Positions 22,234 to 34,356 are shown, counted from the first letter of the stretch. The stretch: DNA of 64,000 bases from Adiantum capillus-veneris (GCA_014529385.2 CM043971.1:97248485-97312484), one strand, 5' to 3'. The notes: generated by a model from the letters alone, not told the origin. A program made the numbers and translations.

Positions 22234-24591
22234 TCATGTACCATCATAAAGAATCTTTTCCAAAGAGAGTGCTTCAGAGTCCTTGACAAGATCTTCATTG
22301 TTTGGCCCCTTGGAATTTTGGTTTGTGTTACACTCATGCTTCATGGAACAATACTTACATGGGATAGTTGCCTTTTGCTCTGGTAGATCCTTTGGTAGAA
22401 GGCAACTCAAGTAAGGCTTCAAGCGATAGCCGTTTACCTTCCTGGAGTGCTCTTTCCCATTCAAGTCCATAAGTTGATAGTAACTTGAATTGAAAGCCTT
22501 CTTGACTATGTATGGCCCCTGCCATCTTGTTTCAAATTTGGCATCAAAACGATTGTCAAGTCGATTGTCATACCTTAGCACAAGCTCTCCTTCCTTGATG
22601 CCTTTGTCCTTCAGTTTCTTGTCGTGCGTTTCTTTCGCTTGTGTGGCTTTCCTCTTGTAGCACTCATATGCTGCTTCTCTTTTCCACTCAAGCTCCACTA
22701 GCGTAAGAAGTCGATCCATCCATACTTCTTGATCATCTTGTGCTCCTTTGCCATGAAGTCGCATTGTTGGAATGTTGAGCTCGATAGGCTGCAAAGCCTC
22801 TTGACCATAGACCAAGTGAAATGGTGTGAACTCCGTGGCTTCCTTATATGTGGTTCGATATGCCCACAAGGCACCATCCAAGAAGTCATCCCACAACTTT
22901 GTCTTGTTTTTCACCATCTTTCTAATGATGCCTGCAATGACACCATTAGCTTTTTCTACCAAACCATTTGATTGGGGATAGTAGGGTGTACTGTGACTAT
23001 GTAGAATGTGAAGTTCTTCACAGACTTCTGTGAGCAATCCCTTTCTAAACCCCGGACCATTATCAGAAACAATCTCCAAAGGTGTGCCAAATCTGCAACA
23101 AATGTGATTGTACACAAACTTGCTAACTGTCCTCTCATTCACTCTTGCCACACTTTGAGCTTCCACCCACCTAGTCATATAGTCTACAGTCACTAGAATG
23201 TAGAGTTTACCATTTTTTGTCCTAGGCAGAGGACCCATAGCATCAATGCCCCACTTTTCAAAGGGTCCATTTGCAAGCACTATTTGCCTCGGGCCATGCA
23301 CCAACCTTCTATTTCCATTTATCTGACAATTGTGACAGCTTTTACACCAATGTTGAACATCCACATGCAAGCTTGGCCAAACATACCCCGCAAGCAAAAT
23401 CTTCTTCACAGTTGATTCTTGGGAAAAATGACCACCACATGCCTCTTCATGAAAACCTTTTAGAATGGATGGAATTTCCTCGATAGTTGGTACTCTTCTG
23501 CACACTTGATCCTTCCCTCTTTGATAGAGGGATCCTTCTAGGAAGAGATAGAAACTTGCCTTCTTCATGAGTCTCCTCTTCTGAGCCTTCGTGAAGTCTT
23601 GTGGAAACTCACCCTCCAAAATGTAGCCAATAATGGGAGCCAATGACTCCAATCCCTGGTATCTCAGTTGCTTGACAGCTGCTGCCATCATGATGACCTG
23701 CACTTCTCTCTCAACACATGTAACTGCTTGTTGTGCATGTAAATCGGCATCTTCATTTTGTTTCCTCGGAATATGATATAGTTGCACTTCTTCAAGCTGA
23801 TTAAACATCCTACGAATGGCATGAACTTTTGTCCTTAAGCTTTCATTCTTGCATGCCCAAATGCCTAAAATCTCTTTAACAATGAGAAGTGCATCTCCCT
23901 TTACCATGAGACGTTTTATCCCTTGGCCAATGCACATCTTCAAACCATGAAGTAGTGTGTCATATTTTGCTTCATTGTTGCTAGTTGAACTTGGTAGATT
24001 GAACTTCTCTTTCATGACCACCTCTCCACTTGGGTTGAGCAACACTAGCCCTCCCCCTGCTTTTCCTGTGGCTCGACGAAAAGCTCCATCAAAGAACAAG
24101 GTAAAAGCATTAGGAATACTTTTTGGTGGTGGCAATGGTAGGGTCTTTACTTCAGGCACCTTAATCTCCTTTTCATGCACCCTATAAGTGAGAATCCCTG
24201 CCAATTGTGCACGCACACTATCTTCTACCTTGAAAGAGTATTGAAACTCTTGCAACTCCATAATCCACTTTGAGATCCTAGTACTAAGATTCATTTGAGA
24301 TGACACCCAAGGGAACAAATTCTCTGCGGTGAGGATTACAAAAGGTTTTGGTAGCAGGTAGGATCTAAACTTTCTCACCACAAACATGAGAGAAAGCATC
24401 ATGAGTTCTGCTTCTGTGTAGTCTCTCTCCAAAGCATTCATGACCCTACTAGCAAAGTAGATGGGTCGCATCCTTGTACTGTGGGGATCTTGTTGTAGCA
24501 ACATAGCACCAATTGTTTCCCTTCCAACACTAGAGCTAACAAAGAATGTGTACTCCCAACAAGGAGGCATGAGTGTTGGTAGCTCTGACAA
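22234..24591 (-). pseudogene. pol: RNase H, second RNase H and integrase of Tat-type element C
   Basis: This 785-codon frame is intact from end to end. Residues 15-140 are the RT-linked RNase H in degenerate form: S stands where the first Asp is expected (F-V-S-S-S-V-G) and T-A-E replaces T-D-H. Residues 165-290 are a second RNase H with its acidic residues kept (F-F-D-G-A at 167-171, N-N-E-A at 205-208, K-G-D-A at 231-234, E-D-A-D at 280-283). Residues 380-422 hold the integrase HHCC zinc finger. The core has D450 (G-I-D-A-M-G-P), D510 (V-S-D-N-G-P) and E546 (G-L-V-E-K-A-N), a D,D-35-E triad. The C-terminal part has W-Q-G-P-Y-I-V-K. Two RNase H domains are the hallmark of the Tat lineage. 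It is joined upstream to 24600-26369 by a frameshift. Confidence 0.9.
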
Positions 24592-26369
24592 AATGACTTT
24601 AATGTTACAAAAATACTCTTCAAGCTCATCAGACCATCAAATTCTACTTGTTGTGTCAACTTTTGCAAAGGGTGCAGTAACTCCGAGGCTAAGTGAATGA
24701 AGCGTGACATATACTTCACCTTTTGAATGAATGAGATGACCTCCTTAAGACTCTTGGGTGATGGTAGCTCAATAAGAGCCTTTGCCTTCGAAGGATCCAC
24801 TTCAATGCCTTTGTAAGAAACTTTATGACCAAGCAAGATTACTTCATCCTCACCTATATGGCACTTGTCGGGGTTGAGTTGACCTCCCATGTCGTAGAGC
24901 TTCTTTAAACCTTCTTCTACCCTTTGTAGATGCAATGATTTTGAGCTATAAATACAGAAATCATCAATGAATACCCTAATTGACTTTCCAAAGAATGCTT
25001 GAAACACCATATTCATGAAACGTTGGAATGTTGCAGGAGCATTTGTCAGACCAAATGGCATGACTCTAAAAGCATAACAACCCCAAGGAGTGATAAAGGT
25101 TGTTTTCAATTGATCCTCCAATGCAATCCCTACTTGAAAGTAACCTGAGTAACCATCGCACACAGTGTACTTCTCATGACCAGCTACCTCATTTAGTATC
25201 TCATCCTGGAATGGGAGGGGAAAGTGATCTCTTTTTGTTGCCTCATTGAGGGGACGGTAATCCACACACACCCTCCACTTTCCGTTTTTCTTAGGAGTGA
25301 CAACAACGGGAGAGACCCACTCTGAATTCTCCACTGGATAAATGAAACCTGCTGCTAGAAGCTTTCTTACCTCCTTGAGTAAAGCCTGCTCCTTGATGAC
25401 TCCTAGCCTTCGTAGCTTCTGAGCCTTAGGTGTGGCCTCTGGCTTCAACTCAATTTTGTGTTGAACAGCATCTACTCCACACACATCGGTGTAGTCTTTA
25501 GCAAAAAGCCTAGGAAACTTCCTTAGCACACATTTGAACTTCTCTCTTTCATCCTTTGTAAGTGTTGTTGATAGCATACCTTCCAGCATCCCTTCATCTT
25601 GAACACCTTCGTTCTCTTGAGTACCTACCTCCTCCAAGCCTTGACAAGAGGTCTCTTGGTTGCTTGGCTTAAACCTTACCCCCATGACTTCGATGGAAGA
25701 CTCCTCTTCAGTAATGCTGCCGCTACTTTCTTCTTCTGAAGTGCTATCGGTCCAACCTTCTTCCGTCTCACTTTGAGATGATTCTTCATGGAGCTCCTCT
25801 TGGCGTTGCTCCTTCATGTCAAAGACAACCTTCTTATGATTGTCATTCCTGCAAATTAATTTCCCACTCTCCCAATCCTGCAAAGCTCGCATTTTCATTA
25901 GCCATGGTCTTCCTAGGATAAATGGATAACCACTTCCCTTGGTCGACATAACATAAAAATCCACCGCTTTCTTAATGCCAAAGGCCTCTACAAAGACATT
26001 TTTACAAATGCCTACACACCTAGCCTTGCTATTGTTTGCCATCTTGACTTTGATTTCAGGTGTCTCATGGATGTGCATGCCTAGTCTTTGCATCAATCCC
26101 TCTGTCATGATGCAAATTTGTGCACCCCCATCCACTAGACCTTTCCTAACCAATCTTCCTTTGATGTAACAGTCTAGCACCGGTGTAATGTCCTCATTCA
26201 TTTCAGCTTGTGCAATTTTTACAACAGGCACACTCTCTTTTACCTTTCTCCTAGTGCTAACTGCCCTTGTTAAATCCCTCCTAACTTGTGGACATAATGC
26301 AAGAAATTGAGGCCATGAAATATCAGGACCCTTACCTCTCATTTCTTCCAACAAGTTGTACGGAGCCAT
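24592..26369 (-). pseudogene. pol: Protease and reverse transcriptase of element C
   Basis: The frame begins at an internal Met (26369); similarity probably starts a little upstream, to about 26400. A retropepsin-like site V-D-G-G-A-Q is at residues 79-84 (G for the usual S/T) and I-L-G-R-P-W at 151-156. An acidic S/E-rich linker follows (about 190-265). RT blocks are T-P-K-K-N-G-K-W-R-V-C-V-D-Y-R-P-L-N (358-375), G-Y-S-G-Y-F-Q (406-412), M-P-F-G-L-T-N-A-P (437-445) and the catalytic F-I-D-D-F at 467-471. The frame passes out of register near 24590-24620, just before RNase H. Gag, leader and 5' LTR of C are absent: the sequence joins an L1 at about 26400. Confidence 0.85.
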
Positions 26370-26410
26370 ACCATGTCCAAGAGGGAAGTCTTGGAATGAG
26401 CTTGATTGGA

Positions 26411-27547
26411 GGCTTTTGGTTGCAAATAAATCTCCCTAGAGAGAATTCTAGCCTTTTTGATATCTTCTACCTACTCATTAACGAGGTTCGACTTGGCTTC
26501 AAGCCATCGTTTGTGTTCGCCCTTAGTAGCATGTCCATTGGCTTTTATAGCGGTAAGCAATTGTATCTCTGTTGAAAGATGCAACAAGTGATCCTCCCTA
26601 GCTTTCTTAATTCGGGGGCCCGAGGTTTTGATTTCTTTCTGGATGCTCCGAGAAAAGAGGTCCCACGCATTGTGCTTGTTGAGGTCGACATCTTTTTTTA
26701 GCTTACCCAATGCTTTCTTGGCTAGATTCCTGAAAAGAGGGTCTTTGAAGAGGTGTGCCCCTGCTACCAACAGGTTTTTTTTACCTCTTGGGTCCTGATC
26801 CTCCTCTTTATTCTTCTTAAATTGAATGTGCAGAGGAATGTGATCCGAGAGGATTTTTGTTAGGACTACCTTCATTTCCATCAGCATCGGTATCCAGTCA
26901 GCTTGGTGCGAGCAATAGCATCTGTCTAGTGTGGAGGCAGTGCGGGCGTACTAAAGGCTTGTGTAGGTGAACCCAATCGTGTTGTTCCATGGGCCAACAT
27001 CAAATAAGTCTATCATTGGCCACTTTTTGCACAAACTTTTCCATTTAGACCTTTCTAAGCCAGCCAACACACTGGAGGATCCTGTTCTATCCCTGCTCTT
27101 TTCTACCATGTTAAAGTCACCAACCAACAACCACTCCCCTTCAATAGGGGTATCTCTGAGATGCATCCATAGTTTGGATCTATCTTTTGCATTTCAAGGG
27201 CCATACACATTCACAATGGTGAGGGGACACCCTTCCCATCTGATTCTAATCCCCAGGATCCTGCCGGATGGGTGGTTAATAACCAACTTTGGCTCCAATT
27301 CTCTGTCCACAATGCTGAGGACGCCACTGAAGGCGTTATTTCCTTCTCCATAGAATACCAGTTTCTTTCCTAGCATCTTCTTTCTCTTGCTATGGGCGTC
27401 TAGATGGTGTTCCTGAATGGCCCAAAAGTTGAATGTCTTCTCCTTTTTTATTTCCTCCCAGAAAAGGGTACTCTTCTTCCGGGTTTTCACCCCCTTTACA
27501 TTCCAAGATTGGATAGTGAGAGACTCCATCATTAATACGGGGTTCAT
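26411..27547 (-). pseudogene. L1 ORF2 endonuclease domain
   Basis: The apurinic/apyrimidinic-type endonuclease that nicks the target DNA. Blocks in order: S-W-N-V-K-G-V near the start, I-Q-E-H-H-L, I-V-N-V-Y-G-P before the first break (27194), then W-L-L-V-G-D-F-N-M-V-E (about 27130) and L-S-D-H-I-P-L (about 26845), the catalytic S-D-H triplet. Breaks lie near 27190 and 26950. The stretch after 26840 is the lysine-rich linker towards RT, which ends at the junction with element C. Confidence 0.8.
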
Positions 27548-27802
27548 TGGGATAGAGGAACGAATTTTTCAGCGTCCGAATCATCCCCCCCCCCCCCTTC
27601 TCCTTGGTCTCAGGAGAATCCGGGGGTTCCAAGTCAGAGGATTTCTTTTCTTACAGTGTTGCAAATGGATTGTGCAGAGGGATAATGAACCCCCCTTCTT
27701 TTGAAGGGGTGGAGGATGCATTAGATCCTTTCACCTCCAGCGTTCTGACGACTTGCAGCACTTTGGAGTCTCTTGCTACTGCCTTCACTCTTTTGGCTCT
27801 TT

Positions 27803-29353
27803 TCAGACCCGAGACTTGGACAACCCCGTCGTCGTTGTTACTGTCATAAATTTGGGGGTAGCAGCGGGAGTAATGATCCTATTAATATTGCATGTACCTT
27901 CAGAAGCTCGTTGTATGGGAACCGATTCTTCCACCATCTTTTCCTGCATCTTTGTATCCATTTTCTCACACACCATCCCTCCTTCACCCTTCCCTGTATT
28001 TGTCCCTGTATTATTGTCTCCCTGCTTCTCCGGCCCTCCCATCGAGGATTCCATTTTATTGGGGCCCTGTGCTGTCGGAACTGTAGTACCATTAGCATTC
28101 AATGGGCAATCCTTGGCGAAGTGACCAAAGTTGTTGCATTTAAAACATACCCCAAAGTAAGTTCCAAAGTTTAGCGGAATGATAACAAGCCCAGCTCCGA
28201 CATTGATAACCATGCTTTTAGGTGGCGTTTTAGACAAATCCCATCCTATACAAACCCTGTTTGAAGTTCTGCCAAACCCTCTCTTACTAGGTATAAATAG
28301 GGGAGTGCCCACTTGGCTAGCAAGCATCCTGAGATTATCCCACAGCCAGCTAGGCAGTCCCACAAACTCTACCCAAACTGGATGAACCGCTTGCAAAGAT
28401 TCAGTTGAGTCGAACACTGGCTCCCAAGGCACCACACACACTGTAGTCCTACTAAATACTAGGGACCCTTTGTCAAGGATCTTATCCACATCGGAGGCCT
28501 CTTTGAATCTCACTGAGCAAAACCCTTTAGCTAGGTATGAAGTACTTTCAACTGCTCCTCCATGACCAAGGATTTGAGGGCCCTACAGCCATTGGATCAT
28601 CTCAAACCTTTTTGGGATTCTTCCACTGAACCCAAATACAAGCGTCACCTTAGCTTGGCTAGCTAGCTGTTTTTTTATTAGTGCTGGTGGAATCACTACA
28701 GTAATAGCCTCGGCAGCCTCCACATGTTGTGGCAGGGACATTTTTAAAGCAGAGAAGGCTCGATCTGCCAACCCGTCTTCTACCAGCCCACTGAGTTCTG
28801 AATGGGAGCAAGTTCTTTTGTTGTTGTTAGGGCTGGCCTCAAGCATCTTGTTGACTTCCAAGAGCTCTTGTTGCAATCTAGCTTTTGTATTCTGCAGGTT
28901 TTTGATATCCCCTGCGCTTGACATCCCTTCTGCTGAGCTTTTTCAATTATCCCTAGATTTAGGCCCCTTGAGTATGCTAGCAAACAATATACCTGGCCTG
29001 CAAGTAGCCGATGAGCTTGACGCTTTATTTACATTCACACAGATTGGTCCCTGAGGAACCCCGTCTTTGATGGTTTTTACTTCGAATTTGAACCCTTGCG
29101 TTCAGCCCATTTTCACTCCTGTTTCCTCAGAGGGGACTTTTTCGGTCGGAGCAATTTTGACCTCTTGCGTGGTTGATACCTTTGGCAAGCTGGGGCTTGA
29201 CATTTTCGTGTCATGCACCGGTCTCAAGACCGAGCCGCCGCCTATATCCATCGGCACCGCTAGCTCCGTTTCGGACCTTTTCCTTGCCGCTAACATCTGC
29301 GAGAATTTGTAAATGTCCTCATTTACGGCGAGGCCTTCGAATTCCATTAGCAC
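27803..29353 (-). pseudogene. L1 ORF1 (DUF4283-like with CCHC knuckle)
   Basis: Frames 29353-29102, 28924-28583 and 28513-27803 share one phase and are separated only by stop codons: TGA near 29102, one near 28940, TAG at 28583-28585. A short coiled-coil-like segment (N-L-Q-N-T-K-A-R-L-Q-Q-E-L-L-E-V) comes first. A DUF4283-type RNA-binding region follows, ending in P-V-W-V-E-F-V-G-L-P-S-W-L-W. Then a CCHC knuckle (C-F-K-C-N-N-F-G-H-F-A-K-D-C, 28106-28147) and a G/T/K-rich tail. This is the usual plant L1 ORF1, an RNA chaperone of the element. The true start is uncertain. Confidence 0.8.
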
Positions 29354-29472
29354 AAAACCTTTAGTAACTTATCAATCACTCAATCCACAATTGGGCCAAC
29401 CGCAAACTCCCGGCTTTAAGGTTATGGTGTGATAGGGGTACCATGCAAACGAGAGGCCTTATATAGCAAGGG

Positions 29473-29580
29473 CGATTATTAACTGGAGCTGCCAATGATT
29501 ATTAGCTCTTTCTACCAACGATAATTAACTAACGTATGCTGCAAACGATTATTAACTACGATGCCATCGCGATTATTTAG
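29473..29580 (+). repeat. Five degenerate direct repeats of CGATTATTAACT, about 24 bp apart
   Basis: CGATTATTAACT or a close variant stands at 29473, 29495, 29519, 29546 and 29570, spaced 22, 24, 27 and 24 bases. The stretch lies upstream of the minus-strand L1 ORF1, so it may be part of that LINE's 5' UTR promoter. This is an inference from position. Confidence 0.6.
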
Positions 29581-29900
29581 TGCTGAGGGGTATCGTGCAA
29601 CATGTGGGCATGTTGGAGTGGGGGGGAGATGTGGTGCACAAGCAGCTTGGCGCTACCCTATTCACCTCCTCCAAGCCGCTAAGGCTGACGTCCAAAAGCT
29701 CCTTGTTTTGTGGGTCCAAGATGGCCTCAGCGCACAAGGAGCAGACCTCACAGGTGAACAAACCTCACTCGGAGTATGCCCTGCACGCATGCAAAGGGAG
29801 ACCTAGTCTCAAGAAGATTGCACGCTTCTTCTACCCTGCTACCGCCATCGCCACGCTTTCTCTGTTTTCATTTCAGAAAACTCAAGGAACTCAATCTTGA
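29580..29900 (+). other. Open frame of 106 codons, no recognisable domain
   Basis: This frame has a more balanced base composition than its A/T-rich right side and a basic, serine-rich product. I recognise no domain. It overlaps another frame in the same strand and could equally be chance. It may belong to the 5' UTR of the minus-strand L1. Confidence 0.2.
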
Positions 29901-31067
29901 TGTAACATTATTGTTTCTTTGAGTTGGTTAGCTACGAGATAGTTTCTTATAATGGTTTTATATAAAATAGGCATGATGAGATTCTTTTGAGGTATGACAT
30001 AGTTATGTCTCGATTGAGTATGTTTATAGTTTTACGTATTGAATTCATAATGAGATTGATTTTACTGACTTGTATCCTTTCGAGGTTTTCAAAAAGGGTT
30101 GTACAATTTACATGTGAGAGACCCATTTTCCTCCTTATCTAGTAGCTTGGGGGAGTCACTACATACAAAAAATACCTATCACGTAAGTTCAATAATGAGA
30201 ATTGTTTTATTCTATATTTTCACATAAAAAAAGATGTTGAAAAAACTTATCTTTAAGAATCTTTATAGATTGAATAGAAAAAGGGTCCCTTTTACTGGCT
30301 AAAAAATCACAACTAAGTGGTCTTATATATACTCTTTGATCACATGTGATATATATGTTTCACATATCGTGAACCCCTTAAGTCTAATATATCCACCTAA
30401 TGGTCAATGGTCTATTTTTTCCTTAGGGGGCCCTTAAGAAACCAATGCAACTAAGTGACTTTTTTCATTATTTGTCTTACAAAATTGACCCTACTATTGA
30501 CCCTATTACATATAAAATTCAATGCTTTCACACATGATATCTTGGAATTGAGATACCACCGAATTTCTTTCTAAGACCCAAAGGTTCTCAGATTTGTAAT
30601 TTTCTTGCTTCTTTAGATATCAAAATCTAGGTGTTTGTATGCATACCAAACCCATAATCAAATCATTTTTAAAAAAAATCCTTCATGTCCTCCGCGCCCA
30701 TTTGTAGATTTTGATGACAAGACCCCATAAGGAGGGGTAGTCTTTAAACAGATGTAGGGGATTCTCTAAATCTACTTTGCACCACCAAAGAAAATTTTTG
30801 GGCTAATATCTCTATCAAGAATCTTATTCTCAGACAACACCATCCAATTGAAAACATTCATCAAGCCCAGCTATCTAAACTCTGTCAGGTCGTTTATACT
30901 CCTCTATTGAGATGTCAAGCTCAACATGTACTACTCTTGAATGAATATCACCAAAAAGCATCGTCATTGGCATGCCTTGACAGATATGCATATCTTTTCC
31001 AGTGATACTATAGTTAGAATACGCTGGCTTGGTCTACCTAACGGAATGATGGCACACTTATCCATTC
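29901..31067. other. A/T-rich stretch without a clear gene
   Basis: No long frame. On the minus strand, around 30710-30880, a stop-broken reading gives a W-M-V-L-S-E-N-K-I-L-D-R-D-I pattern weakly like the zinc-binding region after RT in L1 elements. I take this only as a hint of an old LINE. Confidence 0.3.
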
Positions 31068-31261
31068 AGCTCACTCCCTAGCAATTCACACTAGACTGTT
31101 GAACTAGTTTTCTTTTATGTTGTATTTACCCATTTATGCTTTGTAGATTTCTTATCTTGAGTTATTGAATAAGAATAATAGGAAGGTTTTCCTCCATCTA
31201 TGTGTGTATGTGTGTGTGCTCTTGCAAGAGCTCTATCTCCCTCCTTATCTACCTCTTAATA
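31068..31261 (+). repeat. Partial 5' LTR of copia element F
   Basis: It aligns in the same orientation with 44200-44412 (shared CCATTTATGCTTTRTAGATT and TTCTTATCTTGAGTTA). It contains AATAA-type signals and ends ...CTCTTAATA just before a primer site. The left part of the LTR is lost or too diverged. Confidence 0.65.
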
Positions 31262-31280
31262 TGGTATCAGCAGAGTCGAG
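31262..31280 (+). promoter_or_regulatory. Primer binding site of copia element F (initiator tRNA-Met)
   Basis: TGGTATCAGCAGAGTCG matches the start of the standard copia site TGGTATCAGAGC with a small insertion. It lies directly after the LTR. Confidence 0.7.
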
Positions 31281-32750
31281 TTGTGTTTAAGAAGCTTGGA
31301 GCAGCAAGCAAGAGTAGCAAAAGAAGCAAAACCCAATTTTTAGTGAGAATCTAGAGAAGATCAACTTCCATGCTTGGAAGTTTAACTGCAACAATAGAGC
31401 CAAGTTTTCATTTGAGGCAGATTTCTAGCCCTGTTTTGGAGATAGTGTGTTTGCATGCAAAAATGCTAAGATTCAAAATTTTGCAAATCTATATCTTGGT
31501 GATGCAGAGAGTTTTGTTTTGGCTACAATTTTTATTGATATTTCTTAGTATTATAAAGCAAGTACGCATATTGTGGTTACAAGAGATAACTACCTACTTT
31601 CAGTAGGTTGCTTAGAGAGTTGGTACAGTGTTGGAAATATGTTGTCCAACAATGATGGACTTAACCCAACTGTTTGCAAGAAGTTGGACTACAAAAACTT
31701 CCATACTTGGAAGTTAAGACTGAACAATTACCTTATGGGTAAAGGTTATTGAGAATACATTGATGGAAAGCATGAGACAGCACCAACATTACTAGCAGAA
31801 GTGTAGCTACTACACAGTTTAAGATGTTTAAATATTGGACCCAAGGAGCTTGTAAGGTCATGCATGTAGTGGATTTTTGTGAATGTGTAGTACACTATTA
31901 TAATTGGGCACATGCAAAATTCTCACACCCCTAAGGAGCCTTGGGACACACTACTTGATTGGATTTGACAAACACAAAATCAAGGAAGTTGCAGTTGAAG
32001 ACTAAGATGGAACTAAAGGTATGCTCTACACATGGCATACATAATTCTAAATATGACAATAGAGGAAGATGAAGAGGAGGAACTACAGATCATGGAGTGG
32101 TCAAGGCAGAGGACAGCACCAAGCACAACAACAAAATAATGCACAAGAAGTAGAACTCGCTTGTTTTGAAGATGTTGCCAAATAAGAGAAATGGCAGCAA
32201 GATATGGATGAGGAGATGTCTACCCTTTCTTTAAATGGAACATGGAATTTGGTTCCATTAAGAGAGAAAAACAAGGAAATTGGATGCAAATGGATTTACT
32301 AAATAAAGCACAATTTTGATGATAGTGTGAGTACGTGTACAAGGCAAGGCTTGTGGACAAGGGTTATGCACAAACATATGGGATTGATTATGAGGCGATA
32401 TTTGACCATGTAGCCAAGATGGATATCATTTGTGTGTTTATCATAGTGGATATAACTTTAGGATGGGTTTTGAAATAAATGGATGTAAAGAATTTTTTCT
32501 TGAATGGAGATGTGGAGTATGTATATGATACAGCCACAAGGTTATGTGAATATGAAGGTTATAGAATGCACTATATAGGCTAAAACAATCACCTAGATAT
32601 TGATATAAAGGGATTGTGGCATTCCTCATGTCTTTGGGTTTTGAGATGTTGGATGCATATCATTCATTGTATGTGAAAAAAATTGAAGCAGGAATTGTGG
32701 TGATATGCATAATGATAATGCACAAAAATATGCTTTGACTAGTTATATTG
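31281..32750 (+). pseudogene. Copia element F, gag and RT remnants
   Basis: Heavily decayed. At about 31675-31760 a gag start pattern is readable (N-F-H-T-W-K-L-R-L-N-N-Y-L). At about 32190-32310 comes the RT beginning (W-Q-Q-D-M-D-E-E-M, then T-W-N-L-V-P-L and G-C-K-W-I-Y) and at 32340-32440 K-A-R-L-V-D-K-G-Y-A-Q-T-Y-G-I-D-Y. The zinc knuckle, protease and integrase between them are deleted. The sequence stops before RNase H, where it meets the minus-strand element G. Confidence 0.65.
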
Positions 32751-32756
32751 AGCATA

Positions 32757-34350
32757 GTCTTTTGCAAGACTGATAGCACTATAATTATCACACCACAAGG
32801 GTGTGATAGAAAAAGGAGAATGACCATTATCAACCAGTATTTATCAAAGCCAAATCATCTCATGAGTTGCAAGAGATATGGCAACATATTCAGACTCGAT
32901 GGTAGAAACTGCAACACAATGTTGTTTCTTGCTGGTCCAAGAAACAACGCATCCATTAATGAAGAAGCAGGTGCCACTAGTGGATCGCATAGATAAAGGC
33001 GAGCTCACCCAATTTCCATATGTGTAACCCAAAAGAGAGAGAGATTGTATAGAGTCCGATGTCAATTGTCATTGATAGACCAAACCAAAATTTGTAGTAC
33101 CTTTTATTTCAACACACATTTTGTTATAGACCAATGTTTAAGATAAGGACATGCAAGATGTTGCCCAAGATAATTAGCAACAAATAAAATATCAGGTCGT
33201 GTGTTAATTCTAATAAAGCAAAGACATCCAATCAAGTTAGTATAAGGCTGAATGCCACTTTCAAAATTGTTTTTTGTAGAGGGAATTACAAGACAAGGAG
33301 TGTCTATCGAATGTGCAAGTTCCAAACAGAACTTTTGAATAGTATCTGCAATAAACTTTGACTATCAAAGTAACAAAATATCTTTTGTTTGGTTCCTTTG
33401 AATCTCAATGCCAAGATATGAGTGAATCTCTCCAAGATCCAGCATACCAAATGCTAAAGATAACAGCTTCTTGACTTGCTGAAGAAATCTCAAATGGCAT
33501 TGGAAACAAGGATGGTATCATCCTTGTTAAGAGTAATAATCACAAAACTGCCACCTTCACATTTTATATATAAGTTGGGGTCTGAAGAGTAAGAGATAAT
33601 TTTTTTGGAGGTGAGAAAAAAATCAAACTTTATATACGAAGACCGCGAAGCTTGTTTGAGATCATATAATGCCTTATGAAACCCAATCAACAAGGCTTTC
33701 CTTACCAGGAATAACAAGCCCACCATTTAGAAAAGAAATTCTCACGTCCATTTGGTGAGTCTCTAAATCAAATTGAATAGCAAATGCCAATAATACTTGA
33801 ACACTTTAAATGCAAATAACTGGTGAAAAAGTCTCTTGATAATTAAAATGAGCAACTTGAGAATAACCTTTGGTAACTAAACGTGCCTTGAATTTGTCAA
33901 AACTTTCATCTACTTTTACTTTTGTCTTATACACCCACTTATACTTGATAGCTATACAACCAGGAGTTAGTTCAGTCAGCATCCATGTACTTTTAGAGAT
34001 AAGAGAATCATGGTCTGCTTCCATATCCTCTTGCCATTGATTATTTTGTGGAGAAGAGATAGCTTCTAAGTGATAGGATCTTTAAAAGTAGAGAAAATAT
34101 TATTAACAATATCATTATCATAAATATGATAGGAAACATGTTCAAATTCAATAGGTAGATGGACAAGAATATCAACATCATCATTTAGTAACATTTGGAA
34201 TTGATGGATGTGAAGAGGGAAGATTCTCTTTAGGAAGAGGTTCATCATCTGAAAGAAATGGAAAATCATGAAGCAACGATTTAGAATCATCAACATCATC
34301 CATGGACCATGAGCCACCCATAAGCTCTTCATTAATAGTAGCATCACGAT
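32757..34350 (-). pseudogene. pol: Copia element G, reverse transcriptase and RNase H
   Basis: Read on the minus strand. RT begins with T-W-M-L-T-E-L-T-P-G and I-K-Y-K-W-V-Y-K-T-K (33806-34024), then K-A-L-Y-D-L-K-Q-A-S-R and the region before the catalytic site (33490-33726), where the Y-V-D-D block is decayed to N-K-D-D. Then comes the T-R-P-D-I-L-F-V-A-N-Y segment (33104-33325). RNase H has S-T-S-G-T-C-F-F, S-W-T-S-K-K-Q, S-T-I-E-S-E-Y-V-A (32844-33065) and C-D-N-x-S-A at about 32800. It is truncated at about 32757 within RNase H. The breakpoint joins element F in opposite orientation. Confidence 0.75.
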
Positions 34351-34356
34351 TCACAA

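Larger units (their letters stand above)
26411..29370 (-). mobile_element. L1-type LINE, 5' two thirds, truncated at its RT
   Basis: In minus-strand order come a 5' region, an ORF1 (29353-27803) and the endonuclease part of ORF2 (27547 to about 26411). RT and the 3' end are missing, replaced by the beginning of element C. All parts lie in one reading frame, interrupted by few stops. This copy is less decayed than the L1 at 12428. Confidence 0.75.

Noticed and set aside
27417-28174. Several plus-strand frames of 80-130 codons
   Set aside because: Antisense shadows of the minus-strand L1 ORF1 and endonuclease, whose motifs are clear.
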